From: Lachnospira sp. UBA4285
Lineage (GTDB): Bacteria; Bacillota; Clostridia; Lachnospirales; Lachnospiraceae
Assembly (NCBI GenBank): GCA_002394965.1
Contig: DGVL01000132.1
Coordinates: 1-13,009, forward strand
Direction of reading: 5' to 3'
DNA length: 13,009 bases
A program made the position numbers and the translations under genes. Positions within the stretch are counted from its first letter, which is position 1, and the number at the start of each line of letters is the position of its first letter. Shown one piece after another: positions 6,162 through 13,009 of the stretch. The notes beneath the pieces were generated by a model that saw only the letters and a program-made list of their open reading frames with translations, was not told where the DNA came from and ran no database searches.

Positions 6162-7058
6162 ATGAGGAAAAGATTTCTTGCAGGGGCAGCAGCGGCGATC
6201 CTGATGGCGGGAGCCCTCGCGGGATGCGGCAGCACGTCCGGGTCAGGCAGCAGCCAGGCAGCCTCAGGCAGCACTTCGGCTTCTTCGACAGGCACGACGA
6301 CAGCCGGAAGTAGCGGAACCTCAGACGGAGGTGACCAGCTTGCGGCCATCAAAGCGGCCGGTGTCATGAAGGTCGGCGTGGAAGGCACGTATCAGCCGTA
6401 CAATTATCATGACGAGAACGGCGATCTTGTCGGACTGGATGTGGATATCGCCAGGGAGATCGGCAAGAGAATGGGCGTTGATGTCGAATTCACGGAGACG
6501 GACTGGGATTCCCTTCTTGCGTCCATGGACACCGGCCGCATCGACGAAGTCATCAGTGACGTGTCGATCTCGGACGAGCGCGAGGAGAAGTACGATTTCA
6601 CCGATCCGTATCTGTACATCTACCGGTATGTCGTGACGCTCTCTTCCAGTGATATCAGCAGCGTCGAGGACCTGAAGGGCAAAAAAGTCGCGACGTCCCT
6701 GACCAATGCCTTCAATCCGCAGTGGGAGGCATGGGGCGCGACGGTCGTTCCGGTCGACACATCCGAGCAGGCACTCAGCCTTCTGGCAAGCGGCCGGGCG
6801 GATTTCGTCGCAGCCGATGACATTCTTTTCAAGACCTATCAGGAGAAATTCCCGCAGTATGACCTGAAGATCGCGCTGCAGATTCCAAGTGACATCAATG
6901 GTGCGATGGACCGCGTTGCAATCCCGGTCAAGAAAGGGCAGACAGCGCTGAAGGATGCTCTGAACCAGGCTCTTGATTCGATGCGCGCGGACGGAACTCT
7001 GTCGGCGATCTGCGAGAAGTATCTGAACGCGGACTATACATCTCCGAAGGAATCCTGA
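6162..7058 (+). CDS. Amino-acid ABC importer substrate-binding lipoprotein (family 3, cystine-like)
   Basis: The 298-residue precursor has a classic lipoprotein signal: MRKRF, a hydrophobic stretch, and lipobox LAGC with Cys22 as the lipidated residue. A Ser/Thr/Gly-rich linker follows (about 23-58) and is encoded by low-complexity DNA in which TCAGGCAGCA occurs twice, 21 bp apart (6243 and 6264). The mature domain from about residue 61 is a family 3 solute-binding protein with VGVEGTYQPYNYHDENG, GLDVDIAREIGKRMGV, WDSLLASMDTGRIDEVISDV and SDEREEKYDFTDPY. These blocks resemble those of cystine-binding proteins (FliY/TcyJ, TcyA) more than glutamine or arginine binders; that comparison is from memory. 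It would capture the amino acid outside the membrane for the permease and ATPase encoded next. AGGAGG lies 7 bases before the ATG. Confidence 0.92.
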   Translation: MRKRFLAGAAAAILMAGALAGCGSTSGSGSSQAASGSTSASSTGTTTAGSSGTSDGGDQLAAIKAAGVMKVGVEGTYQPYNYHDENGDLVGLDVDIAREIGKRMGVDVEFTETDWDSLLASMDTGRIDEVISDVSISDEREEKYDFTDPYLYIYRYVVTLSSSDISSVEDLKGKKVATSLTNAFNPQWEAWGATVVPVDTSEQALSLLASGRADFVAADDILFKTYQEKFPQYDLKIALQIPSDINGAMDRVAIPVKKGQTALKDALNQALDSMRADGTLSAICEKYLNADYTSPKES

Positions 7059-7096
7059 GAGAGCATCAGTCCAGAAAAGAAATGAGGTAGTAAATC

Positions 7097-7810
7097 ATGA
7101 GTGAGCGGGTAGTGGAGATCATCTCCCAGTCATTTTTCCAGATTCTGATACCGGGAATCAAGGTGACGATTCCTCTGACGATCATAAGCTTTGCACTGGG
7201 GCTTCTCATCGCGCTGTTTCTGGCGCTGGTGCAGATCGCCAATGTTCCGGTGTTGAAGCAGTTCGCACTGGTGTATATCTGGTTCTTCCGCGGGACTCCG
7301 CTGCTCGTTCAGCTGTTCATCATTTTCTTCGGGCTTCCGTCTCTGGGCGTGGTGCTCGATGCGTTCCCGGCGGCTGTGATCACATTTGCGCTCAACAGCG
7401 GCGCGTATAACGCCGAGACTCTGCGCTCCGCCATACTGGCGGTGCCAAAGGGGCAGACGGAGGCGGCTGAACTGGTGGGGCTGACATACGGCCAGACGAT
7501 GCGGCGCATCATCCTGCCGCAGGCATTCCCGATCGCATTTCCGCCGCTGTTCAACAGCCTGATCGGAATGGTCAAGGACACATCGCTGGCCTCCTCCATC
7601 ACCGTCATCGAGCTGTTCACGAAGGCGCAGCAGATCGCGGCCAGGACATTCGAGCCGTTCGTCCTGTATCTGGAGGCAGCTGCCATCTACCTGATCTTCT
7701 GCACGGTTCTGACATTCCTGCAGAAGTGGCTTGAGAAGAAAATGGTATACCGCACGCCGGAGAACAAGATGGCTTCGGCTGACAGCAGCAGTGCCGGGGA
7801 GGAGAAGTGA
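7097..7810 (+). CDS. Polar amino-acid ABC importer permease (HisM/YecS/TcyB type)
   Basis: This 237-residue membrane protein belongs to the His/Glu/Gln/Arg/cystine permease family. FFRGTPLLVQLF (about 63-74) and AYNAETLRSAILAVPKGQTE (about 103-122) are signature stretches. The EAA loop that contacts the ATPase runs through EAAELVGLTYGQTMRRIILP (about 122-141). About five hydrophobic segments are visible, and the protein probably acts as a homodimer because no second permease gene is present. The C-terminal 20 residues are polar and Ser/Glu-rich. It follows the binding protein by 38 bases, with GAGG 9 bases before the ATG. Its stop overlaps or abuts the start of the ATPase gene. Confidence 0.92.
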   Translation: MSERVVEIISQSFFQILIPGIKVTIPLTIISFALGLLIALFLALVQIANVPVLKQFALVYIWFFRGTPLLVQLFIIFFGLPSLGVVLDAFPAAVITFALNSGAYNAETLRSAILAVPKGQTEAAELVGLTYGQTMRRIILPQAFPIAFPPLFNSLIGMVKDTSLASSITVIELFTKAQQIAARTFEPFVLYLEAAAIYLIFCTVLTFLQKWLEKKMVYRTPENKMASADSSSAGEEK

Positions 7811-7812
7811 CG

Positions 7813-8553
7813 ATGCTGGAAGTGAAGAATGTTTACAAGAGCTTCGGAAACAATCACGTTTTAAAGGGCATCGACTTCAAGGTTGAAAAAGGAGAGGTGG
7901 TCGCCGTGCTCGGGCCATCCGGCTCCGGAAAAACGACGCTGCTTCGCTGCATCAGTTTCCTGGAAAGGGCGGATTCCGGCACTATCGATTTTGATGAATT
8001 CCATTACGATTTCGCGCACATCAGCAAGAAGGAGATTCACACGCTCCGCATGCAGATGGGATTCGTCTTCCAGAATTTCAATCTGTTCGCCAACAAGACG
8101 GCGCTTGCCAACGTGATGGAGGGGCTGGTGACAGCCCGCCGTATTCCGAAGGCGCAGGCGCAGCAGCGCGCCCACGAGATGCTTAAGAAAGTCGGCATGG
8201 AGGACCGGGCGGATTACTATCCGGCACAGCTCTCCGGCGGGCAGCAGCAGCGCGTGGCCATTGCCCGCGCCATCGCCGCGAGTCCGCGGGTCGTTCTGTT
8301 TGACGAGCCCACGTCGGCGCTTGACCCGGAACTCACCGGAGAAGTGCTGGCCGTCATGAAGAATCTGGCTGAGGAGGGGACGACGATGGTCGTCGTCACT
8401 CACGAGATGAAATTCGCGGAGAATGTCGCCAACCGCGTCGTCTTCATGGAAGGCGGAAGCATCGTGGAGGAGAACACAGCAAAGGAATTCTTCCGCAATC
8501 CACAGAAGGAGAGAACGAGACAATTCCTGCGCAAAACTATCGGCGAAGTCTGA
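7813..8553 (+). CDS. Polar amino-acid ABC importer ATPase (GlnQ/TcyC type)
   Basis: This 246-residue ATPase is complete: Walker A GPSGSGKT (34-41), Q-loop FVFQNFNLF (Q87), signature LSGGQQQR (140-147), Walker B VVLFDEP (160-166, with E165) followed by TSALDPE, and the switch His in VTHEM (H197). It powers uptake by the permease encoded upstream. ATG 7813 is chosen because the product then begins MLEVKNVYKSFG as in relatives. A GTG at 7807 overlaps the permease stop and is also possible, since GGAGGAG (7798-7804) can serve either. It is last in the unit, followed 52 bases later by a terminator. Confidence 0.93.
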   Translation: MLEVKNVYKSFGNNHVLKGIDFKVEKGEVVAVLGPSGSGKTTLLRCISFLERADSGTIDFDEFHYDFAHISKKEIHTLRMQMGFVFQNFNLFANKTALANVMEGLVTARRIPKAQAQQRAHEMLKKVGMEDRADYYPAQLSGGQQQRVAIARAIAASPRVVLFDEPTSALDPELTGEVLAVMKNLAEEGTTMVVVTHEMKFAENVANRVVFMEGGSIVEENTAKEFFRNPQKERTRQFLRKTIGEV

Positions 8554-8565
8554 AGGAATCTGTGA

Positions 8566-8578
8566 GCATTCAGAATGC
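8566..8578. other. 13-bp palindrome downstream of the ABC ATPase gene
   Basis: GCATTC-A-GAATGC is a perfect 6-1-6 palindrome 13 bases after the ATPase stop and ahead of the terminator. The geometry equals that of the palindrome at 3205-3217, but the sequence differs. Its function is unknown and it may be chance. Confidence 0.2.
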
Positions 8579-8605
8579 AGATGAATCCGTGGCTATTCGA
8601 CAGTG

Positions 8606-8641
8606 ACACCGGACCCGGGAAAGGGGCTCCGGTGTTTTTTT
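8606..8641 (+). terminator. Rho-independent terminator after the amino-acid importer
   Basis: ACACCGGA (8606-8613) pairs with TCCGGTGT (8628-8635), and a run of seven Ts extends to 8641. The loop contains CCC and GGGG, which may pair further. The 97 bases between it and the cbiM start hold only a weak -10-like TACAAT (8702-8707), with no convincing -35 box and no recognisable cobalamin or Ni/Co riboswitch. Confidence 0.9.
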
Positions 8642-8738
8642 ATCCGCAGCTTTGCGACGCGCCATCCCCCGCCGGGGCTTCAGCCAGGCAGGATGTGTCG
8701 ATACAATAATACCAATATCGCAACAAGGGGGACCCTGT

Positions 8739-9719
8739 ATGCACATTCCAGACAATTACCTGAGCCCGGCAACCTGTGCAGTCATGACGGCGGTCATGGT
8801 GCCGGCATGGATTATTTCAGTCAAAAAGGTCAAGGAAGAACTTCCAAAGGAAAAACTGCCGATGCTGGGGATCGGGGCTGCCTTTTCATTCCTTGGCATG
8901 ATGTTCAATGTCCCGCTGCCTGGCGGAACAACCGGGCATGCGGTCGGAGGAACTCTTATTGCATCCCTGCTCGGGCCGTATGCGGCCTGTATCAGTGTGT
9001 CGGTGGCCCTCCTGCTTCAGGCGCTGCTGTTTGGTGACGGGGGGATTCTGGCATTCGGTGCGAATTGTTTCAACATGGCGTTTGTCCTCCCCTTTACCGG
9101 ATGGGTCGTGACAAGTGTTCTGCTAAAGAGAATCCAAAGCAGAAAAGGAGAGCTTGCTGCAGTGGCCGCCGGATCCTATGCGGGCATCAACGCGGCGGCG
9201 CTTTGTGCAGCGATAGAGTTCGGGATACAGCCACTTCTTTTTCACGACGCGGCAGGGAATGCTCTGTACTGCCCGTACGGGCTTGCGGTTTCCATTCCGG
9301 CGATGATGGCAGGTCATCTGACGGTGTTCGGACTCGCTGAAATTGTGTTTACGGTGGCGGTGTATGCCTTTATCCGAAAAGTATCGCCGTCGATGATCAG
9401 GGCGTCTGAAGGAACGAAGACTTCTGCCGGGCTGAAAGCGCTGATTGCCGTGCTGATAGCCGCGACGCCGCTCGGGCTGCTGGCAGAGGGAACTGCCTGG
9501 GGTGAATGGGGAATGGATGAGATCGCCTCGAGCGGGGCCGGATATACGCCGGCGGGAATGCTCTCAGGATTTGAATTCCGTTCCATTCTGCCGGACTACG
9601 AAGTTCCAGGGGTTCCGCCGGCTTTTGGGTACATCTTGTCTGCAGCCATCGGAGTGGCACTGCTCGTCATCTTATTCAAACTGATCTCCCTGGTCACACC
9701 AAAGAAAGCAAAGATATGA
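8739..9719 (+). CDS. cbiM: Cobalt/nickel ECF importer substrate-binding membrane subunit CbiM/NikM with C-terminal NikN/PDGLE-like extension
   Basis: The 326-residue membrane protein begins MHIPDNYLSP. In the family the free N terminus, His2 and a His near position 67 coordinate Ni2+ or Co2+, and here His67 lies in PGGTTGHAVGG, so the binding site is intact. GDGGILAFGANCFNMAF (100-116) is another family block. The start must be ATG 8739, because a longer protein would bury Met1/His2, and AAGGGGG lies 7 bases upstream. From about residue 225 there is an extra segment with two hydrophobic stretches (ALIAVLIAATPLGLLA and FGYILSAAIGVALLVILFKL), like the separate CbiN/NikN or PDGLE proteins, which explains the absence of a cbiN gene. 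The usual MHIPDG has Asn for Gly. Its stop overlaps the cbiQ start (ATGA). The metal is probably Co or Ni but cannot be fixed. Confidence 0.9.
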   Translation: MHIPDNYLSPATCAVMTAVMVPAWIISVKKVKEELPKEKLPMLGIGAAFSFLGMMFNVPLPGGTTGHAVGGTLIASLLGPYAACISVSVALLLQALLFGDGGILAFGANCFNMAFVLPFTGWVVTSVLLKRIQSRKGELAAVAAGSYAGINAAALCAAIEFGIQPLLFHDAAGNALYCPYGLAVSIPAMMAGHLTVFGLAEIVFTVAVYAFIRKVSPSMIRASEGTKTSAGLKALIAVLIAATPLGLLAEGTAWGEWGMDEIASSGAGYTPAGMLSGFEFRSILPDYEVPGVPPAFGYILSAAIGVALLVILFKLISLVTPKKAKI

Positions 9720-10456
9720 GTTCAAAATTTCTGAGACTGATTGAAAAAATCTTTTTCGATGACCTGCATTATCAGAACAGAAAGGCAGAACAGAAAGCGG
9801 CCGGAAGCCTCGTGCTTCTATCCGCTTTTTTGTGTATCGTGCTTTGTTCCTTGTCGTCCAATCCGTGGTTTGTGAGCTTTATTCTGGCGGCACTTCTCCT
9901 GAGACTGGCTCTTATGCCACCGGAACAGATCGCAAACGTGCTGAAGGTTACGTTCATCGGCGCTGGAACGGCGGCACTTCTTGCGCTGCCGGCTGTTTTC
10001 ATGGGCAGCCCGCGGACGTTTGGAACGATTACGATGAAGACTTCGGAATCCGTAATGCTGCTTGCGATCATCTCCGAACAGCTCGGCTGGAAAGGCCTGG
10101 CTGCAGCCGCTGCAGGCCTGCACCTCCCGGATCTGTTCCTGCTGACACTGGACACGACCGTGCGCTATCTGCACATCCTCGGGCGCTTTGCGGCCCGCAT
10201 GAGCGAGGCGCTCAGTCTTCGGCAGGTTGGGGAGAAGAACTGGACAACATCCGGCACCGGCGGTATTGCGGGGACAACATTCCTGAAGGCGCAGCGCCTG
10301 TCTGAACAGAACGCCGAGGCCATGACCTGCCGCTGCTTTGACGGCACATACCGCAGACTGGGACGCCACCATGTAAACGGATGGGACGCAGCTGTTCTTG
10401 CCGCTGATGCCGCTATTGTCGTATTATTTGTATATCTTCAGCTGCCGTTTCTGTGA
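9716..10456 (+). CDS. cbiQ: ECF importer transmembrane coupling subunit CbiQ (EcfT family)
   Basis: This 246-residue protein has the EcfT pattern: a soluble N-terminal stretch, several hydrophobic segments between about residues 28 and 165, and then a cytoplasmic helical region that couples to the ATPase. The region around EAMTCRCFDG corresponds to the Ala-Met-x-x-Arg-Gly-Phe coupling motif, here with Cys-Phe in the last part. FAARMSEALSLRQVG is a second typical coupling-helix segment. The ATG overlaps the cbiM stop by 4 bases, so translation is probably coupled. It links the metal-binding CbiM to CbiO in the membrane complex. Confidence 0.88.
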   Translation: MSSKFLRLIEKIFFDDLHYQNRKAEQKAAGSLVLLSAFLCIVLCSLSSNPWFVSFILAALLLRLALMPPEQIANVLKVTFIGAGTAALLALPAVFMGSPRTFGTITMKTSESVMLLAIISEQLGWKGLAAAAAGLHLPDLFLLTLDTTVRYLHILGRFAARMSEALSLRQVGEKNWTTSGTGGIAGTTFLKAQRLSEQNAEAMTCRCFDGTYRRLGRHHVNGWDAAVLAADAAIVVLFVYLQLPFL

Positions 10457-10478
10457 CGGCGGAAAGGAAACAGTTGTG

Positions 10479-11168
10479 ATGACAGAACCAGGAGCGCTGA
10501 TACAGCTTGAAAACGTCGAATTTTCTTACCGGGGGTATCCTGAGAAGGTTCTTGACGGCGTCAGCGCCAGGTTCCTTCCGGGACGCTGCTACACGATTGA
10601 AGGTCCGAACGGATGCGGAAAATCAACACTGTTCAGAATCCTTCTGGGACTTGATTTTCCGGATTCGGGAACGTATTGGTTTGATGGGACGCCTGTCAGC
10701 GCGCGGAAGATGAAGGATGAGAAGTTTGCAAGAGCTTTCCACAGGCGGATCGGATATGTGTTTCAGGACAGTGAGGTCCAGCTGTTTACGCAGTCCGTTT
10801 CCGACGAAATCGCGTTCGGGCTGTACCAGCTGCATCTGCCGGAAGAAGAGATTCGGGACAAGACAGAATACTACCTTAACCAGTTTGAGCTGGAAGCGTT
10901 CCGGGACCGGGCGCCGTTCACTCTCTCCGGAGGTCAGAAACGGCGTGTGGCATTTGCGGCTGTTTTCGCGATGGATCCGGAGGTGATTGTTATTGATGAA
11001 CCTCTGGCAGGGCTGGATGAAAAGGGGCAGCGCTGGATCACGGATTTTCTCAGAAAGCTGAAAGGCAGCGGCCATCTCATCATTGTCTCTACTCACAACC
11101 GCGCATTTGCCGGGGAGATCGCGGATGTGCATGTTGCTATGAATGAAGGCAGGCTATCCGTTGTTTAA
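10479..11168 (+). CDS. cbiO: ECF importer ATPase CbiO
   Basis: The 229-residue ATPase has Walker A GPNGCGKST (42-50), Q-loop YVFQDSEVQLF (Q96; the acidic-Gln-Leu-Phe pattern is typical of ECF ATPases), signature LSGGQKRR (149-156), Walker B VIVIDEP (169-175, E174), GLDEKG, and the switch His in STH (H206). A single ATPase gene implies a homodimer, as in other CbiMQO systems. ATG 10479 or the adjacent GTG 10476 may be the start; AAAGGA (10463-10468) is 10 or 7 bases away. Earlier in-frame ATGs from 10398 overlap cbiQ and are not favoured. It lies 22 bases after cbiQ and 19 bases before the MATE gene. Confidence 0.92.
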   Translation: MTEPGALIQLENVEFSYRGYPEKVLDGVSARFLPGRCYTIEGPNGCGKSTLFRILLGLDFPDSGTYWFDGTPVSARKMKDEKFARAFHRRIGYVFQDSEVQLFTQSVSDEIAFGLYQLHLPEEEIRDKTEYYLNQFELEAFRDRAPFTLSGGQKRRVAFAAVFAMDPEVIVIDEPLAGLDEKGQRWITDFLRKLKGSGHLIIVSTHNRAFAGEIADVHVAMNEGRLSVV

Positions 11169-11187
11169 GGGAAAGAATGGAATTCCC

Positions 11188-12558
11188 ATGAAGAAGGTTG
11201 ATTTTGAAAGCGGAAATATCACAGGCAGCATTCTGCAGACAGCATTCCCGATGCTCATCGCACAGGTGCTCAGCCTGCTTTACAATATCGTAGACCGCAT
11301 CTACATCGGGCGGATACCGGATGTGGGGACAGAGGCGCTCGGGGCTGTCGGCTTCTGCTTTCCGGTCATCATCATTGTGACGGCTTTCACCAACCTGTTC
11401 GGAATGGGCGGCGCACCGCTTTTCTCCATGGAGCTTGGCAGAAAGGAATCCGGGAAGGCCGCCGCGATTCTGAATACTTCCCTGCGCCTGCTGGTCGTAT
11501 CCGCCCTGATCATCACGGTTTCCGGGATTGCGTTGGCCGGACCGCTGCTGACGGTTTTTGGCGCCGGGAGAGAGGAGCTTTTGTATGCCCGGCCGTATCT
11601 TCAGATCTATCTGACCGGGACTTTGTTTTCTATGATCAGCACCGGAATCAATCCGTATATCAATGCGGAAGGGTATTCTCTCTTTGGAATGATCACGGTT
11701 ACAATCGGGGCTCTTGCCAATCTCGCCCTGGACCCGGTTTTTATTTTTGCGTTTGGCCTTGGAGTAGAAGGAGCTGCGATTGCGACCGTCATCTCACAGA
11801 TTCTCTCGGCTGCAACGGTCATCTGGTTTCTGAGAAGTCCGAAGAATGAATACCGCATAACCTGGAAGCGGGGGACAGACGGGAGATGGTTTCCGTACGG
11901 AGGAAAGATCGCGGGTCTGGGACTGACACCGTTCATCATGCAGATTACCAACTCGCTGGTTTCCCTGTGCTGCAATACCATGCTCATGCGCTGGGGTGGT
12001 CCGATGTATGTTTCGGCGATGACGACGGTAACCTCGGTACGTCAAATCCTGGATACACCGGCTATGGCCATCACGGAGGGGACATCGCCTGCCATCAGTT
12101 ACAACTACGGCGCCAGACGGCCGAAACGCATTAAAAAGGCAGTGCGGGTCATGATGAGCCTGGTACTGCCGTATACGGCGGTGATCTGGGCGCTGATCAT
12201 GATCCGTCCGGAGATGTTCGTACAGATCTTCACGCAGGATGAGGAATTGATTTCCGTCGCAGCACCGGCTTTGCACCAGTATTTTCTCGCGTTTATCTTT
12301 CAGGCGCTGCAGTACAGCGGGCAGACGGTGTTCAAGGCGCTGAACAAGAAGCGGCACGCGATCTTTTTCAGCCTCTTCCGCAAGGTGATTCTGGTAATTC
12401 CGCTGACGATCCTTCTTCCTTCCCTGGGATTTGGCACAACCGGGGTGTTTATGGCAGAACCCGTTTCCAATCTGATTGGCGGCCTGTCGTGCTTCCTGAC
12501 GATGCTTCTTGTCGTATGGCCTGAGCTTGGGAGAATGGAAGAGCCGGGATTGTCATGA
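11188..12558 (+). CDS. MATE-family multidrug/solute efflux transporter
   Basis: The 456-residue protein has about twelve hydrophobic segments in two repeated MatE halves. It begins MKKVDFESGNITGSILQTAF, then AFPMLIAQVLSLLYNIVDRI, a standard MATE first helix. The linker between the halves lies near FLRSPKNEYRI. MATE proteins export organic cations or drugs in exchange for Na+ or H+. ATG 11188 gives the usual length and no overlap with cbiO, although the nearby ribosome binding site is weak (AAGGGAAAG lies about 13 bases away). An in-frame ATG at 11143 would overlap cbiO by 26 bases. It probably belongs to the cbiMQO transcript because the gap is 19 bases with no terminator. Its substrate is unknown. 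Confidence 0.92.
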   Translation: MKKVDFESGNITGSILQTAFPMLIAQVLSLLYNIVDRIYIGRIPDVGTEALGAVGFCFPVIIIVTAFTNLFGMGGAPLFSMELGRKESGKAAAILNTSLRLLVVSALIITVSGIALAGPLLTVFGAGREELLYARPYLQIYLTGTLFSMISTGINPYINAEGYSLFGMITVTIGALANLALDPVFIFAFGLGVEGAAIATVISQILSAATVIWFLRSPKNEYRITWKRGTDGRWFPYGGKIAGLGLTPFIMQITNSLVSLCCNTMLMRWGGPMYVSAMTTVTSVRQILDTPAMAITEGTSPAISYNYGARRPKRIKKAVRVMMSLVLPYTAVIWALIMIRPEMFVQIFTQDEELISVAAPALHQYFLAFIFQALQYSGQTVFKALNKKRHAIFFSLFRKVILVIPLTILLPSLGFGTTGVFMAEPVSNLIGGLSCFLTMLLVVWPELGRMEEPGLS

Positions 12559-12626
12559 TGTACGTCATTCTGAGCTTTGTCTGCGGAGTTCTGGCAGTTT
12601 TCGCGGCGGAACGACTGATTGGGTGA
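12555..12626 (+). CDS. Possible 23-residue single-span membrane peptide
   Basis: ATG at 12555 overlaps the MATE stop by 4 bases (ATGA), and the frame runs 23 codons to TGA at 12626. The peptide begins MMYVILSFVCGVLAVF and ends in AAERLIG, that is, one hydrophobic span with a charged C-terminal tail. GGGA (12546-12549) lies 5 bases before the start. The stop-start overlap and the membrane-like composition argue for a real translated peptide coupled to the transporter. The length is too short for sequence statistics, and chance or a decayed gene start remains possible. Confidence 0.35.
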   Translation: MMYVILSFVCGVLAVFAAERLIG

Positions 12627-12715
12627 AATGAGTGTAGTAAAAAACAACCGATGGCAGGAGACGGCCGAAACGGTGGGGGTGCCAGCCGGATGTATGGAGA
12701 ACTGGGAATAGGGAT

Positions 12716-13009
12716 ATGGTAAGAGAAATCATGAGGGACGTATTCTTCCTCGCACAAAAATCGGAGCCGGCGACGGGAGATGATTTACAGGTTGCCCGCG
12801 ACCTTTTGGATACGCTGAAGGCGCATGAGAGTGAGTGTGTCGGTATGGCAGCGAACATGATCGGCGTAAAGAAGCGGATTATTGCTGTAAATATGGGACT
12901 TGTCAATGTTGCCATGCTGAATCCGGTTATTCTGAAGAAGAGCGGTCTCTTTGAAACGGAAGAGGGCTGTCTTTCTCTGACCGGAACCCGGAAGACAAAG
13001 CGGTTTCGT
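12716..13009 (+). CDS. def: Peptide deformylase family protein, N-terminal part (3' end outside window)
   Basis: The frame is open from ATG 12716 to the window end (98 codons). The protein begins MVREIMRDVFFLAQKSEPAT, like the short divergent deformylases of Firmicutes. Motif 1 is VGMAANMIG, corresponding to GxGLAAxQxG, but with Met at the position of the catalytic Gln. Motif 2, EGCLSL, is intact and includes the metal-binding Cys. Motif 3 (HExxH) should lie beyond the window. Deformylases remove formyl from the initiator Met of new proteins with a bound Fe2+, Ni2+ or Co2+. The Gln to Met change may alter activity. The start is supported by GGGA (12704-12707) 8 bases upstream. The 89-base gap after the short peptide frame has no terminator, so it may be co-transcribed with the metal importer. 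Confidence 0.82.
   Translation, partial: MVREIMRDVFFLAQKSEPATGDDLQVARDLLDTLKAHESECVGMAANMIGVKKRIIAVNMGLVNVAMLNPVILKKSGLFETEEGCLSLTGTRKTKRFR

Noticed and set aside
6229..6330. Repeat-like GCAGC/TCAGGCAGCA DNA as a possible tandem repeat element.
   Set aside because: It is explained as the codons of the Ser/Gly/Thr linker of the lipoprotein, with no regular unit.
8702..8707. TACAAT as the -10 box of a cbiM promoter.
   Set aside because: The -10 match is fair, but no -35 box lies at 16-18 bp (best is TTCAGC), so I do not list it as a promoter although one must exist nearby.
8642..8738. A possible riboswitch (cobalamin or Ni/Co) ahead of cbiM.
   Set aside because: The space after the terminator is only 97 bases. 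I see none of the conserved blocks of those riboswitches, only a small CCCC-GCC-GGGG hairpin (8667-8677).
8603..9037. A 144-codon frame overlapping the start of cbiM.
   Set aside because: It is an out-of-frame shadow of cbiM, begins inside the terminator, and has no family-like sequence.
12649..12717. A short Gly-rich frame between the MATE region and the deformylase gene.
   Set aside because: It has no plausible ribosome binding site, overlaps the deformylase start region and has a composition unlike a real protein.

Overview
The window reads as a stretch of an ordinary bacterial chromosome, probably a Clostridia-type Firmicute and perhaps a gut Lachnospiraceae-like anaerobe. The basis is moderately high GC, strong AGGAGG-type ribosome binding sites, hairpin-plus-T-run terminators, and the gene families present: NhaC antiporter, intracellular GH51, a lipoprotein-based amino-acid ABC importer, and a CbiMQO metal importer. 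The taxonomic call is an inference. All genes lie on the + strand and packing is tight. I see no rRNA, tRNA, CRISPR array, insertion sequence or phage gene.

Layout. (1) 1-657 is the 3' part of a mannitol dehydrogenase/fructuronate reductase family gene, closed by a strong terminator (694-739). (2) A second unit starts from a good sigma-70-type promoter (771-800) with an inverted repeat in its leader. It encodes an NhaC-family Na+/H+ antiporter, a metallo-beta-lactamase-fold hydrolase and a GH51 alpha-L-arabinofuranosidase, and ends at a terminator (4832-4866). (3) A third unit is preceded by a 7-bp dyad (4903-4925) and a promoter (4962-4990). It encodes two paralogous carboxymuconolactone decarboxylase/AhpD-like proteins followed by a complete polar amino-acid ABC importer (lipoprotein, permease, ATPase) that most resembles cystine importers, and it ends at a terminator (8606-8641). 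(4) A fourth unit encodes a cobalt/nickel-type energy-coupling-factor importer (CbiM with a C-terminal NikN/PDGLE-like extension, CbiQ, CbiO), a MATE-family efflux transporter, a possible 23-residue membrane peptide and the 5' part of a divergent peptide deformylase that runs off the window.

How the parts fit. Units 1 and 2 suggest plant-polysaccharide sugar use: uronate or sugar-alcohol oxidoreduction and arabinose release from short oligosaccharides in the cytoplasm. Unit 3 suggests uptake of cystine or a related amino acid together with two thiol/redox-fold proteins whose active sites look degenerate. Unit 4 couples divalent metal uptake with an efflux pump and, possibly, a metalloenzyme. 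The most unusual pieces are the AhpD-like pair tied to the importer, the metal importer-MATE-microprotein-deformylase arrangement, and several unexplained dyad sequences in leaders.
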